Assembly (NCBI RefSeq): GCF_000981805.1
Contig: NZ_CP011132.1
Coordinates: 1 to 64,000 of the forward strand
Length of the DNA: 64,000 nucleotides
Direction: 5' to 3'
DNA from: Citrobacter amalonaticus Y19
GTDB taxonomy: Bacteria; Pseudomonadota; Gammaproteobacteria; Enterobacterales; Enterobacteriaceae
The stretch's first letter is position 1; each line of letters begins with the position of its first letter. Below the pieces are notes generated by a model. It made no database searches, was not told where the DNA came from, and saw only the letters and a program-made list of their open reading frames with translations. This document shows, piece by piece, positions 53,301 to 64,000 of the stretch. A program made the position numbers and the translations under genes.

Positions 53301-53831
53301 ATGATTCTCATCATTTATGCGCATCCCTATCCGCAGCATTCGCATGCGAATAAACGGATGCTTGAGCAGGCAAGGACGCTGGAAGGCGTCGAGGTTCGTT
53401 CGCTCTATCAACTCTATCCTGACTTCAATATCGATATCGCTGCGGAACAAGAGGCGCTTTCTCGCGCTGACCTGATCGTCTGGCAGCATCCCATGCAGTG
53501 GTACAGCGTTCCCCCCTTACTTAAACTGTGGATGGATAAAGTGCTTTCCCACGGCTGGGCCTATGGCCACGGCGGGACAGCGCTGCGCGGTAAACCCGTG
53601 ATGTGGGCGGTGACCACCGGCGGCGGCGATAATCACTTCGATATCGGTTCGCACCCAGGCTTTGACGTGCTCTCACAACCGCTCCAGGCGACGGCGATTT
53701 ACTGCGGACTCAACTGGCTTCCACCGTTTGCGATGCACTGTACGTTTATCTGCGATGACGAAACGCTGCAGGCGCAGGCACGTCATTACAAGCAACGACT
53801 GATGGAATGGCAGGAGGCGCACAATGGATAG
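53301..53831 (+). CDS. kefF: KefC ancillary flavoprotein KefF
   Basis: Quinone-reductase-like flavoprotein (176 residues) that binds KefC and is needed for full K+ efflux activity. Flavodoxin-fold segments are seen: [17 protein letters not shown] at the start, [19 protein letters not shown] and [14 protein letters not shown]. The length equals E. coli KefF. The stop lies 8 bases inside kefC, so the two are coupled. Confidence 0.96.
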   Translation: MILIIYAHPYPQHSHANKRMLEQARTLEGVEVRSLYQLYPDFNIDIAAEQEALSRADLIVWQHPMQWYSVPPLLKLWMDKVLSHGWAYGHGGTALRGKPVMWAVTTGGGDNHFDIGSHPGFDVLSQPLQATAIYCGLNWLPPFAMHCTFICDDETLQAQARHYKQRLMEWQEAHNG

Positions 53832-55686
53832 CCATACGCTCATACAGGCGCTGATTTATCTTGGGTCAGCGGCGCTGATCGTGCCGATTGCCGTCCGGCT
53901 GGGCTTAGGCTCGGTGCTGGGTTATCTCATTGCGGGCTGCATCATCGGCCCCTGGGGGTTGCGTCTGGTAACGGATGCCGAGTCTATTCTGCACTTTGCC
54001 GAAATCGGCGTGGTGCTGATGCTGTTCGTCATTGGCCTGGAACTCGATCCTCAGCGGTTATGGAAACTGCGCGCCTCAGTGTTTGGCGGCGGCGCGCTAC
54101 AGATGGTGGTCTGCGGTGGCCTGATTGGTCTGTTCTGTATGTTCCTCGGCCTGCGCTGGCAGGTGGCGGAACTGATTGGTATGACGCTGGCGCTCTCCTC
54201 CACGGCGATAGCCATGCAGGCGATGAATGAGCGCAACCTGACCGTTTCGCAGATGGGGCGTAGCGCCTTTGCCGTGCTGCTGTTCCAGGATATCGCGGCG
54301 ATTCCACTGGTGGCGATGATCCCGCTACTGGCGACCAGCGGGGCGTCAACCACGCTCGGAGCGTTCGCGCTGTCGGCACTGAAGGTCGCTGGCGCGCTGG
54401 TGCTGGTGGTGCTGCTGGGGCGCTATGTGACCCGTCCGGCGCTGCGTTTTGTTGCGCGTTCTGGCCTGCGCGAAGTGTTCAGCGCCGTCGCGCTGTTTCT
54501 GGTTTTTGGCTTCGGGCTGTTGCTTGAAGAAGTGGGGCTGTCGATGGCGATGGGGGCATTCCTGGCTGGCGTATTGCTGGCAAGCTCCGAGTATCGCCAC
54601 GCGCTGGAAAGCGATATCGAACCGTTCAAAGGGTTGCTGCTGGGGCTGTTTTTCATCGGCGTCGGCATGTCTATCGATTTTGGGACGCTTATCGATAATC
54701 CGCTACGTATCATTATTCTGCTGGTCGGCTTCCTGGTGATTAAAACCGGAATGCTGTGGCTGATTGCCCGTCCTTTACAGGTGCCGAATAAACAGCGGCG
54801 CTGGTTTGCGGTACTGCTCGGACAGGGCAGTGAGTTCGCGTTTGTGGTCTTTGGCGCGGCGCAGATGGCGAATGTGCTCGATCCGCAATGGGCGAAGGCG
54901 CTGACGCTGGCGGTCGCGCTGTCGATGGCGGCGACGCCGATTTTCTTAGTCATCCTCACGCGAATGGAGAAATCAGCCGCGGGTGAGGAACGGGAAGCCG
55001 ATGAAATTGATGAAGAGCAGCCGCGGGTGATTATTGCCGGATTTGGGCGCTTCGGACAGATCACCGGCCGTTTGCTGCTCTCCAGCGGGGTGAAGATGGT
55101 CGTTCTCGATCATGATCCAGACCACATCGAGACGCTGCGTAAATTCGGCATGAAGGTGTTCTACGGTGACGCAACCCGAATGGATCTGCTGGAGTCCGCC
55201 GGGGCGGCGAAAGCGGAAGTGCTGATCAACGCCATTGACGATCCACAAACCAGCCTGGAGTTGACGGAGATGGTAAAAGACCATTTCCCGAACCTGCAAA
55301 TTATTGCGCGAGCGCGCGATGTCGATCATTACATTCGTCTGCGCCAGGCGGGTGTGGATCAACCGGAGCGTGAAACGTTTGAAGGCGCACTCAAAACCGG
55401 GCGTCTGGCGCTGGAAAGCCTCGGGCTTGGCCGTTATGAAGCGCGTGAACGCGCTGACCTGTTCCGCCGTTTTAATACGCAAATGGTGGAAGAGATGGCG
55501 AAGGGTGAGGACGACGCGACCTCCCGGGCGGCGGTCTATAAACGTACCAGCGCGATGCTGAGCGAAATCATCACCGAGGATCGCGAACATCTGTCGTTAA
55601 TTCAGCGTCATGGCTGGCAGGGAACCGACGAAGGCAAGCACACGGGAGACGTTGCCGATGAGCCGGAAGTTAAACCGTCAACCTGA
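53824..55686 (+). CDS. kefC: Glutathione-gated K+ efflux antiporter KefC
   Basis: Inner-membrane K+/H+ antiporter that opens on binding glutathione adducts and acidifies the cell against electrophiles. Residues 1-380 form a cation:proton antiporter membrane domain (with [17 protein letters not shown] near 160). A RCK/TrkA-N domain starts near residue 400 with [18 protein letters not shown]. The 620 residues match E. coli KefC. It overlaps kefF by 8 bases. Confidence 0.98.
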   Translation: MDSHTLIQALIYLGSAALIVPIAVRLGLGSVLGYLIAGCIIGPWGLRLVTDAESILHFAEIGVVLMLFVIGLELDPQRLWKLRASVFGGGALQMVVCGGLIGLFCMFLGLRWQVAELIGMTLALSSTAIAMQAMNERNLTVSQMGRSAFAVLLFQDIAAIPLVAMIPLLATSGASTTLGAFALSALKVAGALVLVVLLGRYVTRPALRFVARSGLREVFSAVALFLVFGFGLLLEEVGLSMAMGAFLAGVLLASSEYRHALESDIEPFKGLLLGLFFIGVGMSIDFGTLIDNPLRIIILLVGFLVIKTGMLWLIARPLQVPNKQRRWFAVLLGQGSEFAFVVFGAAQMANVLDPQWAKALTLAVALSMAATPIFLVILTRMEKSAAGEEREADEIDEEQPRVIIAGFGRFGQITGRLLLSSGVKMVVLDHDPDHIETLRKFGMKVFYGDATRMDLLESAGAAKAEVLINAIDDPQTSLELTEMVKDHFPNLQIIARARDVDHYIRLRQAGVDQPERETFEGALKTGRLALESLGLGRYEARERADLFRRFNTQMVEEMAKGEDDATSRAAVYKRTSAMLSEIITEDREHLSLIQRHGWQGTDEGKHTGDVADEPEVKPST

Positions 55687-55752
55687 GTCAAAAATGTGAT
55701 GTACTGCAAACTTTACTGTTAACCGATTGTTTTTGCGCTACTGTAATGCCGG

Positions 55753-55777
55753 GAGTCCACTGCGAAGTCGTGGACTC
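55753..55777 (+). other. Perfect inverted repeat between kefC and folA
   Basis: GAGTCCAC (55753-55760) and GTGGACTC (55770-55777) form an 8-bp stem with a 9-base loop. There is no T run, so it is either a weak kefC 3' end or a protein-binding palindrome upstream of the folA promoter. Confidence 0.5.
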
Positions 55778-55821
55778 GCCAGCAGATCGGAAAATTTTCG
55801 TGCTCTTCTTCTGTTCGTTAG

Positions 55822-56364
<543 letters not shown>

Positions 56365-56373
56365 GCGATGAGG

Positions 56374-56534
56374 GCCGGATGGCGGCGTGACGCCTTATCC
56401 GACCTGCAAAACCAGCCCGTAGGCCTGATAAGCGTAGCGCCATCAGGCAAGCATCCAGCCGGATGGCGGCGTGAATGTCTTATCCGGCCTACAAAGCCAA
56501 CCCGTAGGCCTGATAAGCGCAGCGTCATCAGGCA
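56374..56534. repeat. REP cluster between convergent folA and apaH
   Basis: Two forward/inverted REP pairs: GCCGGATGGCGGCG...CTTATCCG with GTAGGCCTGATAAGCG...GCCATCAGGC, repeated once from 56459. They fill nearly the whole gap between the two stop codons and probably separate the transcripts. Confidence 0.92.
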
Positions 56535-56543
56535 TTAATACCC

Positions 56544-57392
56544 TCAGGCGCTAACCGCCTCACCGTCATCCAGATCCATCTGTCGGTTTGACGGCTGAAC
56601 AAAGTACTGCTTATCTTCCCAGCGCAGGCAGGTTAAATTCCCTCCCCAGCAGCAGCCGGTATCCAGCGCATAGATCCCGTCCGGCGTCCCTTTTCCTTCC
56701 AGAGAAGCCCAGTGACCAAACGCGATGCTGTAGGCCTCGCTGACCGGCCCGGGAATGGCAAACCACGGTTTCAATGGCGCCGGGACATCCTCCGGGGACT
56801 CTTTGCTGTACATATCCAGCTGTCCGTTCGGGAAGCAGTAACGCATCCGGGTAAAGGCATTGGTGATAAAGCGCAGACGCGCCAGCCCGGTCAGTTCCGG
56901 CGTCCAGTTATTCGGCATGTCGCCATACATGGCATCGAGGAAGAAAGGGTAAGAGTCGCTCGACAGCACCGCTTCAACATCGCGTGCGCACTCTTTGGCG
57001 GTCTGCAAATCCCACTGCGGCGTGATACCCGCATGCGCCATCACCAGCTTCTTCTCTTCGTCTATCTGCAACAGCGGTTGACGGCGTAGCCAGTTGAGCA
57101 GTTCGTCCGCATCCGACGCTTCCAGCAGCAGGCTCAGACGGTCTTTCGGTTTGTTGCGACTGATACCGGCGAAAACCGCCAGCAGATGCAGATCGTGGTT
57201 GCCCAGCACCAGGCGCACACAGTCGCCGAGTGATTTCACATAGCGCAGCACGTCCAGTGAGCCGGGGCCACGGGCGACCAGGTCGCCCGTCAGCCACAGG
57301 GTATCGCTTTCAGGGGTAAAATTAACTTGTTGCAGCAAGGCGATCAGTTCATCGTAGCAACCGTGAACGTCGCCAATAAGGTATGTTGCCAT
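56544..57392 (-). CDS. apaH: Diadenosine tetraphosphatase
   Basis: Symmetrically cleaves Ap4A to ADP and removes Np4 caps from RNA. Metallophosphoesterase motifs are clear: [10 protein letters not shown] (residues 7-16), [11 protein letters not shown] and [11 protein letters not shown]. The ATG at 57392 gives 282 residues, close to E. coli ApaH; a start 28 codons upstream would run into apaG. It is the last gene of the lptD-surA-pdxA-rsmA-apaG-apaH cluster, 10 bases after apaG. Confidence 0.97.
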   Translation of the reverse strand: MATYLIGDVHGCYDELIALLQQVNFTPESDTLWLTGDLVARGPGSLDVLRYVKSLGDCVRLVLGNHDLHLLAVFAGISRNKPKDRLSLLLEASDADELLNWLRRQPLLQIDEEKKLVMAHAGITPQWDLQTAKECARDVEAVLSSDSYPFFLDAMYGDMPNNWTPELTGLARLRFITNAFTRMRYCFPNGQLDMYSKESPEDVPAPLKPWFAIPGPVSEAYSIAFGHWASLEGKGTPDGIYALDTGCCWGGNLTCLRWEDKQYFVQPSNRQMDLDDGEAVSA

Positions 57393-57402
57393 CGCTATTG
57401 TT

Positions 57403-57780
57403 TTAGTGAATGAGAGTGGAAACGGCGAGTCGGAAAACCGGAATATCGATGGTAAAGGCGACGCCGTTCTCATCAATCATTTCGTAATGACCCTGCATGG
57501 TGCCCAGCGGCGTTTCGATAACGGCGCCGCTGGTGTACTGGTACTCTTCGCCAGGTTCAATGTGCGGCTGAACGCCGACCACACCTTCTCCCTGGACTTC
57601 AGTTTCTCGGCCATGACCGTTGGTTATCAACCAATAGCGTCCCAGCAGTTGCACGGGCGCTCGCCCCAAATTGCGGATGGTTACGGTGTAGGCAAAAACG
57701 TAACGTTCATCATCAGGTGAGGATTGCGCCTCAATATAGACGCTCTGGACCTGAATACACACTCGGGGCGAATTGATCAT
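57403..57780 (-). CDS. apaG: ApaG protein
   Basis: A 125-residue protein with the ApaG immunoglobulin-like beta fold, seen in [20 protein letters not shown] and [19 protein letters not shown]. Its biochemical role is unclear; in E. coli and Salmonella it has been linked to cobalt resistance and magnesium efflux. It starts two bases after the rsmA stop. Confidence 0.96.
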   Translation of the reverse strand: MINSPRVCIQVQSVYIEAQSSPDDERYVFAYTVTIRNLGRAPVQLLGRYWLITNGHGRETEVQGEGVVGVQPHIEPGEEYQYTSGAVIETPLGTMQGHYEMIDENGVAFTIDIPVFRLAVSTLIH

Positions 57781-57782
57781 GC

Positions 57783-58604
57783 TTAACTCTCCTTCGATGG
57801 CGCATTTTCTGACAGATAGTTCGCCATCTGGCAGTACTGCGCGACAGAGATATTTTCCGCTCGCATTGCCGGGTCAATACCCAGTTCCGTTAAGACCTCG
57901 ACGCTGAACAGATTGCCGAGGCTATTACGAATCGTTTTACGACGCTGGTTGAACGCTTCTGTGGTAATGCGGCTCAACAGGCGAATATCTTTTACCGGGT
58001 AGGGCATCGTGGTGTGCGGCACCAGGCGCACCACGGCGGAATCCACTTTTGGCGGCGGTGTAAAGGCGGATGGCGGCACTTCAAGCACCGGGATCACGTT
58101 GCAATAATATTGCGCCATCACACTTAAGCGACCATACGCCTTACGGTTTGGTCCTGCAACCAGACGATTCACCACCTCTTTCTGCAACATAAAGTGCATA
58201 TCGGCGATGGCATCAGTATAGCTAAACAGGTGGAACATCAGCGGTGTAGAGATGTTATAGGGCAGGTTGCCGAACACGCGTAGCGGTTGTCCCATCTTTT
58301 CAGACAACTCGCCAAAATTCATGGTCATGGCGTCCTGCTGATAGATGGTCAGCTTGGGGCCCAGGAAGGGATGTGTTTGCAGACGCGCGGCCAGATCGCG
58401 GTCAAGTTCAATGACCGTCAACGCATCCAGACGTTCGCCAACCGGCTCCGTCAGCGCAGCCAGACCGGGGCCGATTTCGACCATCGCCTGACCCTTTTGC
58501 GGGTTAATGGCGGAGACAATACTGTCGATCACAAACTGATCGTTGAGGAAGTTTTGCCCGAAGCGTTTACGGGCTAAGTGGCCCTGATGGACTCGATTAT
58601 TCAT
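57783..58604 (-). CDS. rsmA: 16S rRNA dimethyladenosine transferase
   Basis: Dimethylates A1518 and A1519 near the 3' end of 16S rRNA, a late step in 30S maturation whose loss gives kasugamycin resistance. The S-adenosylmethionine loop is [15 protein letters not shown] (about residues 41-55), and the catalytic motif is [10 protein letters not shown] near 113. The 273 residues match E. coli RsmA (KsgA). The start overlaps the pdxA stop by four bases. Confidence 0.98.
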   Translation of the reverse strand: MNNRVHQGHLARKRFGQNFLNDQFVIDSIVSAINPQKGQAMVEIGPGLAALTEPVGERLDALTVIELDRDLAARLQTHPFLGPKLTIYQQDAMTMNFGELSEKMGQPLRVFGNLPYNISTPLMFHLFSYTDAIADMHFMLQKEVVNRLVAGPNRKAYGRLSVMAQYYCNVIPVLEVPPSAFTPPPKVDSAVVRLVPHTTMPYPVKDIRLLSRITTEAFNQRRKTIRNSLGNLFSVEVLTELGIDPAMRAENISVAQYCQMANYLSENAPSKES

Positions 58605-59590
58605 TGGGTATTAACAATCATTTTGATGGCGAGATTAAGCGCCGTAATAAAACTGCCGACATCAGCTTCACCCCGACCCGCCAGTTCAAGCGCGGTGCCG
58701 TGATCAACCGAGGTACGAATAAAGGGCAGGCCCAGCGTGATATTCACGCCACGACCAAATCCCTGGTATTTTAGCACGGGGAGACCCTGATCGTGGTACA
58801 TTGCCAACACCGCATCGGCATGTTGCAGATATTTAGCCTGAAACAGCGTGTCGGCCGGAAGCGGACCCACCAATTTCATCCCCTGCGCGCGTAGCGTGTC
58901 GAGCACCGGAATGATCGTGTCATTCTCCTCGCTGCCCATATGCCCCCCTTCACCGGCATGTGGGTTCAGACCACAGACCAACACGCGCGGATCGTCCACA
59001 CCAAATTTGGTGCGCAGATCGTGATGCAAAATGCCAATCACTTCATGCAGCAGCGCGGGGGTAATCGCGTCAGCGACGTCGCGCAGCGGCAGATGGGTGG
59101 TCGCCAGCGCCACGCGTAACTCCTCGGTCGCCAGCATCATCACCACTTTTTTCGCCTGCGCGCGTTCTTCAAAAAACTCGGTGTGACCAGTGAAAGGCAC
59201 GCCCGCGTCGTTGATAACGCCTTTATGCACGGGACCCGTAATCAGCGCGGCAAATTCACCCTGCAAACAGCCGTCACAGGCGCGAGCCAGCGTTTGCACC
59301 ACATACTCGCCATTCTCCACGGCTAGCTGTCCAGGAAAGACAGGCGCACGAAGCGCGACCGGTAACAGCGTGAGCGTGCCGGCAGCCTGCGGTTTGGCAG
59401 GGTTTTGTGGGGAGTAGGGGAGTAGCGTGAGGGGGAGACCGAGCATTGCCGCCCGGTCGACCAGTACCGTGGCGTCAGCACAGACCACCAGTTCAACGGG
59501 CCAGTCGCGCTGGGCAAGTTGAACGACGAGATCCGGACCAATCCCGGCGGGCTCGCCGGGAGTGATCGCGACACGTTGAGTAACGGCCAT
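58601..59590 (-). CDS. pdxA: 4-hydroxythreonine-4-phosphate dehydrogenase
   Basis: NAD-dependent step of pyridoxal phosphate synthesis giving 3-amino-1-hydroxyacetone phosphate. Metal-binding histidines are visible in [20 protein letters not shown] and [13 protein letters not shown]. The N-terminus [13 protein letters not shown] is the family hallmark. The length of 329 residues equals E. coli PdxA. The start shares one base with the surA stop. Confidence 0.98.
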   Translation of the reverse strand: MAVTQRVAITPGEPAGIGPDLVVQLAQRDWPVELVVCADATVLVDRAAMLGLPLTLLPYSPQNPAKPQAAGTLTLLPVALRAPVFPGQLAVENGEYVVQTLARACDGCLQGEFAALITGPVHKGVINDAGVPFTGHTEFFEERAQAKKVVMMLATEELRVALATTHLPLRDVADAITPALLHEVIGILHHDLRTKFGVDDPRVLVCGLNPHAGEGGHMGSEENDTIIPVLDTLRAQGMKLVGPLPADTLFQAKYLQHADAVLAMYHDQGLPVLKYQGFGRGVNITLGLPFIRTSVDHGTALELAGRGEADVGSFITALNLAIKMIVNTQ

Positions 59591-60876
59591 TAATTGCTCA
59601 GGATTTTAACGTAAGCGCTGGCGCGCTGTTCCTGCATCCAGGTTGCGGCTTCTTCCGAGAACTTCCTGTTCATCAGCATACGGTAAGCCCTGTCTTTCTG
59701 CGCGGCGTCGGTTTTATCAACGTTACGCGTATCCAGCAGTTCGATCAGGTGCCAGCCGAAGGAGGAGTGCACGGGGGCGCTCATCTGGCCTTTGTTCATG
59801 CGGGTTAACGCATCGCGGAAGGCCGGATCGAAAATATCCGCTGCCGCCCAGCCCAGATCGCCGCCCTGGTTAGCAGAGCCCGGATCCTGAGAGAACTCTT
59901 TCGCTGCGGCAGCAAAGGTGGTTTTACCGCTCTTGATATCTGCCGCGATCTGCTCAAGCTTCAGACGCGCCTGCTGATCGGTCATGATCGGCGACGGCTT
60001 CAGCAGAATATGACGAGCATGCACTTCGGTCACGGAGATGCTCTGGCTCTGGCCGCGCAAATCGTTCACTTTCAGGATATGGAAACCGACACCGGAACGA
60101 ATCGGGCCAATAATGTCGCCTTTCTTCGCGGTGCTCAGCGCCTGGGCAAAAATGCCCGGCAGTTCCTGAATACGCCCCCACCCCATCTGGCCGCCTTTCA
60201 GCGCCTGTTGGTCAGCCGAGTAGGTGATCGCCAGTTTGCCAAAGTCGCTGCCGTTACGGGCCTGATCCACAATGGAACGCGCCTGAGATTCTGCGTCGTT
60301 CACCTGATCAGACGTTGGATTTTCCGGCAGTGGGATCAGGATGTGGCTCAGGTTCAGCTCCGTGCTGGCATCATTTTGATTGCCAACCTGCTGCGCCAGC
60401 GCATCGACTTCCTGCGGCAGGATCGTCACGCGGCGGCGCACTTCGTTGTTACGCACTTCAGAGATAGTCATCTCTTTACGGATCTGATTACGATAGGTTG
60501 AGTAGCTCAGACCATCGTAAGCCAGACGGCTGCGCATCTGATCCAGCGTCATGTTATTCTGTTTAGCGATATTGGCAATCGCCTGATCAAGCTGTTCATC
60601 AGAGATTTTTACGCCCATCTTCTGACCCATTTGCAGGACAATCTGATCCATGATCAGACGTTCCAGGATCTGATGACGCAGCGTCGCGTCGTCCGGAAGT
60701 TGTTGACCTGCCTGGTTGGCGTTCAGTTTGACAGACTGCATCAGGCCATCAACGTCGCTTTCCAGTACGACACCGTTATTTACGACGGCTGCGACTTTAT
60801 CGACTACCTGTGGGGCAGCGAAACTGGTATTCGCGATCATGGCGATACCGAGAAGCAGCGTTTTCCAGTTCTTCAT
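59590..60876 (-). CDS. surA: Periplasmic chaperone and peptidyl-prolyl isomerase SurA
   Basis: Escorts unfolded outer-membrane proteins, including LptD, to the Bam complex. A 20-residue signal peptide ends NTSFA-APQ. The chaperone N-domain is followed by two parvulin domains (about 171-272, with [13 protein letters not shown], and 282-382, with [12 protein letters not shown] and [12 protein letters not shown]). The 428 residues equal E. coli SurA. It follows lptD by 53 bases, consistent with envelope-stress coexpression. Confidence 0.98.
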   Translation of the reverse strand: MKNWKTLLLGIAMIANTSFAAPQVVDKVAAVVNNGVVLESDVDGLMQSVKLNANQAGQQLPDDATLRHQILERLIMDQIVLQMGQKMGVKISDEQLDQAIANIAKQNNMTLDQMRSRLAYDGLSYSTYRNQIRKEMTISEVRNNEVRRRVTILPQEVDALAQQVGNQNDASTELNLSHILIPLPENPTSDQVNDAESQARSIVDQARNGSDFGKLAITYSADQQALKGGQMGWGRIQELPGIFAQALSTAKKGDIIGPIRSGVGFHILKVNDLRGQSQSISVTEVHARHILLKPSPIMTDQQARLKLEQIAADIKSGKTTFAAAAKEFSQDPGSANQGGDLGWAAADIFDPAFRDALTRMNKGQMSAPVHSSFGWHLIELLDTRNVDKTDAAQKDRAYRMLMNRKFSEEAATWMQEQRASAYVKILSN

Positions 60877-60929
60877 ACTTTTTCCATTTCAATTAACCGC
60901 ACTGCGGATTACGTGGTAAATCAATCAGA

Positions 60930-63284
60930 TCACAAAGAGTTTTGATATGGCAAAATGTTGGAACGCAACATCTCGCTCGTGCCGAGACCATAGTTGGAGC
61001 TCAGACCACGAAGTTCGATGTTAAAGCCAATCACGTTGTCATATATCGCGTGTTCTTTATCGCTATCCCAACCGTTCAGCTTACGCTCGTACCCGACGCG
61101 GATTGCATAACAGCAGGAGTTGTACTGCACGCCCAACATCTGGTCGGCAGGTTTATTCACATTCGTATCAAAATAATATGCGCCAACAATGGACCAGCGG
61201 TCAGCAATTGGCCAACTGGCGACGGTACCTATCTGGCTGATCCCGTTTTTGTACTGTTCCGCCGTAGAATATCTCGCTGGCAATGTCGCCTGAATATACT
61301 CCGGGCTGGCGTAACGGTAGTTCAACTGAACCAGACGGTCTTCATCGCGACGGTATTCAAGACTGGAGCTGCTGGTGGCGACGCTATCCAGACGGGTGTC
61401 GTACTGAATGCCGCCACGCAGACCCCATCGATCCGATATACGCCAGTAGGTATCTCCAGCCCACACCAGCGAGCCGGTTTGGTCATCGTTCTCCCATTTA
61501 ATGTTGTCATCGCCAGTGCGAGACTCCGTGAAATAGTAGATTTGACCAACAGAAACGTTAAAACGTTCAACCGCAGCGTCATCATAAACGCGAGATGTGA
61601 CGCCGGTCGTGACCTGGTTGGCGGAAGCAATGCGGTCCAGACCGCCATAAGTACGATCGCGGAACAGGCCGGTATAGTCAGATTGCAGCAGGGAAGAGTC
61701 ATAGTTGTAAATGCCGCTCTGGTCGCGATATGGCACGTACAGGTACTGCGCGCGCGGCTCCAGCGTCTGGGTATAACCCGGCGCGAGCATATTCATATCA
61801 CGTTCAAACACCATCTTACCGTCGACTTTAAACTGCGGCATCACGCGGTTGGCGGAATCATCCAACTGGTTTGTGTAAATGCTGTTATACCAGTCCAGAT
61901 TGGTCTGCTGATAATGGGTCGCCAGCAGTTTCGCTTCGGTGTTGATGCTGCCCCACTGGTTCGACAGCGGCAGACTGACGGTCGGCTCCAGGTGCAGACG
62001 CGTCGCTTCCGGCATGTTGTCTCTGGTATTTACAAAGTGCACGGCCTGACCGTAAATACGGGTATCAAACGGCCCCAGATCGTTCTGGTAGAAGTTGACG
62101 TCTAACTGCGGTTCAGCGGAGTAGCTGCTGGTGCTCTGATCGCTGAATACCTGGAACTGCTTGGTTGAGACCGTGGCGTCAAAGTTCTGCACCACGTAGC
62201 CAACGCTGAATTTCTGCGTGGCGTAACCGTCGGTACTGGAACCGTACTTGTTATCGAAATCATTAAAGTAACTGGAGTCACTGACCTTGGTGTAGTTGAC
62301 GTTGAAGCGCCACACCTGATCCATTACCCCTGAGTGTTGCCAGAAGAATAACCAGCGGCGTGAATTGCTATCGTTCGGATGTTCATCGTCATAGACGCGG
62401 TCGGAATTCAGATAGTCGAATTCCATTATGCCAGCGCCTGCCCGGCTCAGGTACCGGAATTCGTTCTCCCACATCACGCCGCCGCGGCGGTGCATATAGT
62501 GTGGCGTCAGGGTCGCATCCATGTTAGGTGCGATGTTCCAGTAATACGGCAGATAGAACTCAAAATAGTTCTTTGTGGTGTACTTGGCATTGGGGATCAG
62601 GAAACCGGAGCGGCGTTTATCCCCCACCGGCAACTGCAAATACGGACTGTAAAAGATCGGAACCGGACCCAGCTTAAAGCGGGCGTTCCAGATTTCCGCG
62701 ACCTGTTCTTCGCGGTCGTGAATCACTTCGCTACCGACGACGCTCCAGGTATCAGAACCCGGCAGACAGGAGGTGAAGCTCCCGTTCTCAAGAATGGTAT
62801 AGCGGTTCTCGCCGCGCTGTTTCATCAGGTCGGCTTTACCCCGGCCCTGACGGCCCACCATCTGGTAGTCACCTTCCCAGACGTTGGTGTCTTTGGTATT
62901 CAGGTTCGCCCAGCCTTTCGGTCCTTTCAGGATAACCTGGTTGTCATCATAATGGACGTTGCCGAGCGCATCGACGGTACGCACGGGCTCAGGCTGACCC
63001 TGAGCCTCTTTCTGATGAAGTTGCACCTCATCGGCCTGCAGACGACTGTTGCCCTGCATGATGTCCACATTGCCGGTAAACACCGCGTCATCGGGATAAT
63101 TCCCTTTCGCGTGATCGGCATTAATTGTGACGGGGAGTTCATTTGTCTCGCCCTGCACCAGAGGACGGTCATAGCTTGGCACGCCTAACATACATTGTGA
63201 GGCGAGACTGGCTGCCAGACCCTGTTGACTGTAAAGGGCAGTGGCAATCATGGTGGCCAGGAGGGTGGGAATACGTTTTTTCAT
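60930..63284 (-). CDS. lptD: LPS-assembly outer-membrane protein LptD
   Basis: Beta-barrel that inserts lipopolysaccharide into the outer leaflet together with LptE. A signal peptide (about residues 1-24) is followed by the OstA-like beta-jellyroll and then the barrel. All four cysteines of the two disulphides are present: C31, C173, C724 and C725 (the last two in [13 protein letters not shown]). The 784 residues equal E. coli LptD. A sigma-E promoter is expected upstream, but I could not place it with confidence in 63285-63539. Confidence 0.98.
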   Translation of the reverse strand: MKKRIPTLLATMIATALYSQQGLAASLASQCMLGVPSYDRPLVQGETNELPVTINADHAKGNYPDDAVFTGNVDIMQGNSRLQADEVQLHQKEAQGQPEPVRTVDALGNVHYDDNQVILKGPKGWANLNTKDTNVWEGDYQMVGRQGRGKADLMKQRGENRYTILENGSFTSCLPGSDTWSVVGSEVIHDREEQVAEIWNARFKLGPVPIFYSPYLQLPVGDKRRSGFLIPNAKYTTKNYFEFYLPYYWNIAPNMDATLTPHYMHRRGGVMWENEFRYLSRAGAGIMEFDYLNSDRVYDDEHPNDSNSRRWLFFWQHSGVMDQVWRFNVNYTKVSDSSYFNDFDNKYGSSTDGYATQKFSVGYVVQNFDATVSTKQFQVFSDQSTSSYSAEPQLDVNFYQNDLGPFDTRIYGQAVHFVNTRDNMPEATRLHLEPTVSLPLSNQWGSINTEAKLLATHYQQTNLDWYNSIYTNQLDDSANRVMPQFKVDGKMVFERDMNMLAPGYTQTLEPRAQYLYVPYRDQSGIYNYDSSLLQSDYTGLFRDRTYGGLDRIASANQVTTGVTSRVYDDAAVERFNVSVGQIYYFTESRTGDDNIKWENDDQTGSLVWAGDTYWRISDRWGLRGGIQYDTRLDSVATSSSSLEYRRDEDRLVQLNYRYASPEYIQATLPARYSTAEQYKNGISQIGTVASWPIADRWSIVGAYYFDTNVNKPADQMLGVQYNSCCYAIRVGYERKLNGWDSDKEHAIYDNVIGFNIELRGLSSNYGLGTSEMLRSNILPYQNSL

Positions 63285-63539
63285 ACGTTGTATTTTATTG
63301 TTCCATCATCAGTAGCGTCGCGCGTGACAAACCGCCACAGCCTAACTTACTCATGTTCGTAGCGCTAGTGTTAATCCTGCCGCTATAGCGTCTGTGGTGT
63401 TAGTCACGGCTGTGAATGACAGGTATGATAATGCAAATTATAGGCGATGTCCCACAATTGACCGTAGGCGTAAGATCGTAAAAAGCCGCTTATTTTGTGG
63501 GACCTGGCCTCACCGGGAGTGAGACAAATTGGGGAGTCT

Positions 63540-64000
63540 ATGCAGTACTGGGGAAAAATAATTGGCGTGGCCATGGCTCTGCTCATGGGCGGCGGCTTTT
63601 GGGGCGTGGTTCTGGGGCTGTTGATCGGTCACATGTTCGACAAGGCCCGCAGCCGAAAAATGGCGTGGTTTGCCAACCAGCGTGAGCGTCAGGCGCTGTT
63701 TTTTGCCACCACCTTTGAGGTGATGGGGCACTTAACGAAATCGAAAGGGCGCGTCACCGAAGCGGATATCCATGTCGCTAATGTATTGATGGACCGGATG
63801 AATTTGCACGGTGAATCGCGATCGGCTGCGCAAAATGCGTTCCGCATCGGAAAATCAGATAATTACCCGTTACGTGAAAAAATGCGCCAGTTTCGTAGCG
63901 TCTGTTTTGGTCGCTTTGATCTTATTCGCATGTTTCTCGAAATTCAGATTCAGGCGGCCTTTGCCGACGGGTCGCTGCATCCCAACGAGCGAGAAGTGCT
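63540..64000 (+). CDS. djlA: Membrane-anchored DnaJ-like protein DjlA, 5' part
   Basis: The frame is open from the ATG at 63540 to the right edge, so the gene is cut by the window at about residue 153 of roughly 271. The N-terminus [14 protein letters not shown]... holds the single membrane segment (about residues 6-32, rich in Gly, the site of dimerisation). The TerB-like cytoplasmic region follows ([18 protein letters not shown], then [20 protein letters not shown]). The J domain lies beyond the edge. It is divergent from lptD and in E. coli influences capsule synthesis through RcsC. Confidence 0.95.
   Translation, partial: MQYWGKIIGVAMALLMGGGFWGVVLGLLIGHMFDKARSRKMAWFANQRERQALFFATTFEVMGHLTKSKGRVTEADIHVANVLMDRMNLHGESRSAAQNAFRIGKSDNYPLREKMRQFRSVCFGRFDLIRMFLEIQIQAAFADGSLHPNEREV

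Overview
The window reads as chromosomal DNA of an enterobacterium very close to Escherichia, Salmonella and Citrobacter. It starts at the thr operon, the conventional zero point of the E. coli map, and runs through the classic order thrLABC, yaaX, yaaA, yaaJ, talB, mog, satP, yaaW, yaaI, dnaKJ, nhaAR, rpsT, ribF-ileS-lspA-fkpB-ispH-rihC, dapB, carAB, caiF, caiTABCDE, fixABCX, yaaU, kefFC, folA, apaH-apaG-rsmA-pdxA-surA-lptD and djlA, where it is cut by the right edge. Protein lengths and active-site residues match the E. coli orthologues almost everywhere. The carnitine (cai/fix) locus plus a sugar PTS locus between rihC and dapB suggest Citrobacter or a near relative; the genus is an inference.

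Layout. 1-5040: threonine biosynthesis with its attenuator. 5197-13096: small conserved genes, an alanine-type symporter, transaldolase, molybdopterin adenylyltransferase, an accessory MFS transporter absent from E. coli K-12, and the acetate/succinate carrier SatP. 13320-16665: the heat-shock pair dnaKJ behind two sigma-32-type promoters. 16782-25376: Na+/H+ antiport, ribosomal protein S20 and the ribF-ileS-lspA-fkpB-ispH cluster. 25442-26356: rihC. 26397-33341: an accessory sugar locus. 33475-39145: lysine and carbamoyl-phosphate synthesis. 39395-51170: the anaerobic carnitine pathway and its electron-transfer flavoprotein genes. 51530-64000: a transporter, a small lipoprotein, the KefFC K+ efflux system, dihydrofolate reductase and the envelope/translation-quality cluster ending in lptD and djlA.

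The most distinctive part is 26397-33341. A LacI-family regulator sits divergent to a five-gene operon (a 581-residue protein with a phosphomannose-isomerase-like half, then mannose-family PTS IIA, IIB, IIC and IID on separate polypeptides). A second operon on the other side carries two tandem cupin-type glucose-6-phosphate isomerase homologues. Four near-identical palindromes (GGTTAATCGATTAACC type) lie in front of all three transcription units, and a CRP-like site lies in the divergent region. This looks like a self-contained, locally repressed sugar uptake and isomerisation regulon whose substrate cannot be read from the sequence.

Other notable structure: eight REP units in tandem at about 51 bp spacing between caiD and caiE; a four-unit 79-bp BIME between fixX and yaaU; further REP clusters at 23859, 44555 and 56374; two full CaiF-type inverted repeats plus an extra half site between caiT and fixA; and conserved UUG starts on rpsT and carA. 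No tRNA, rRNA, CRISPR array, insertion sequence or prophage was seen.
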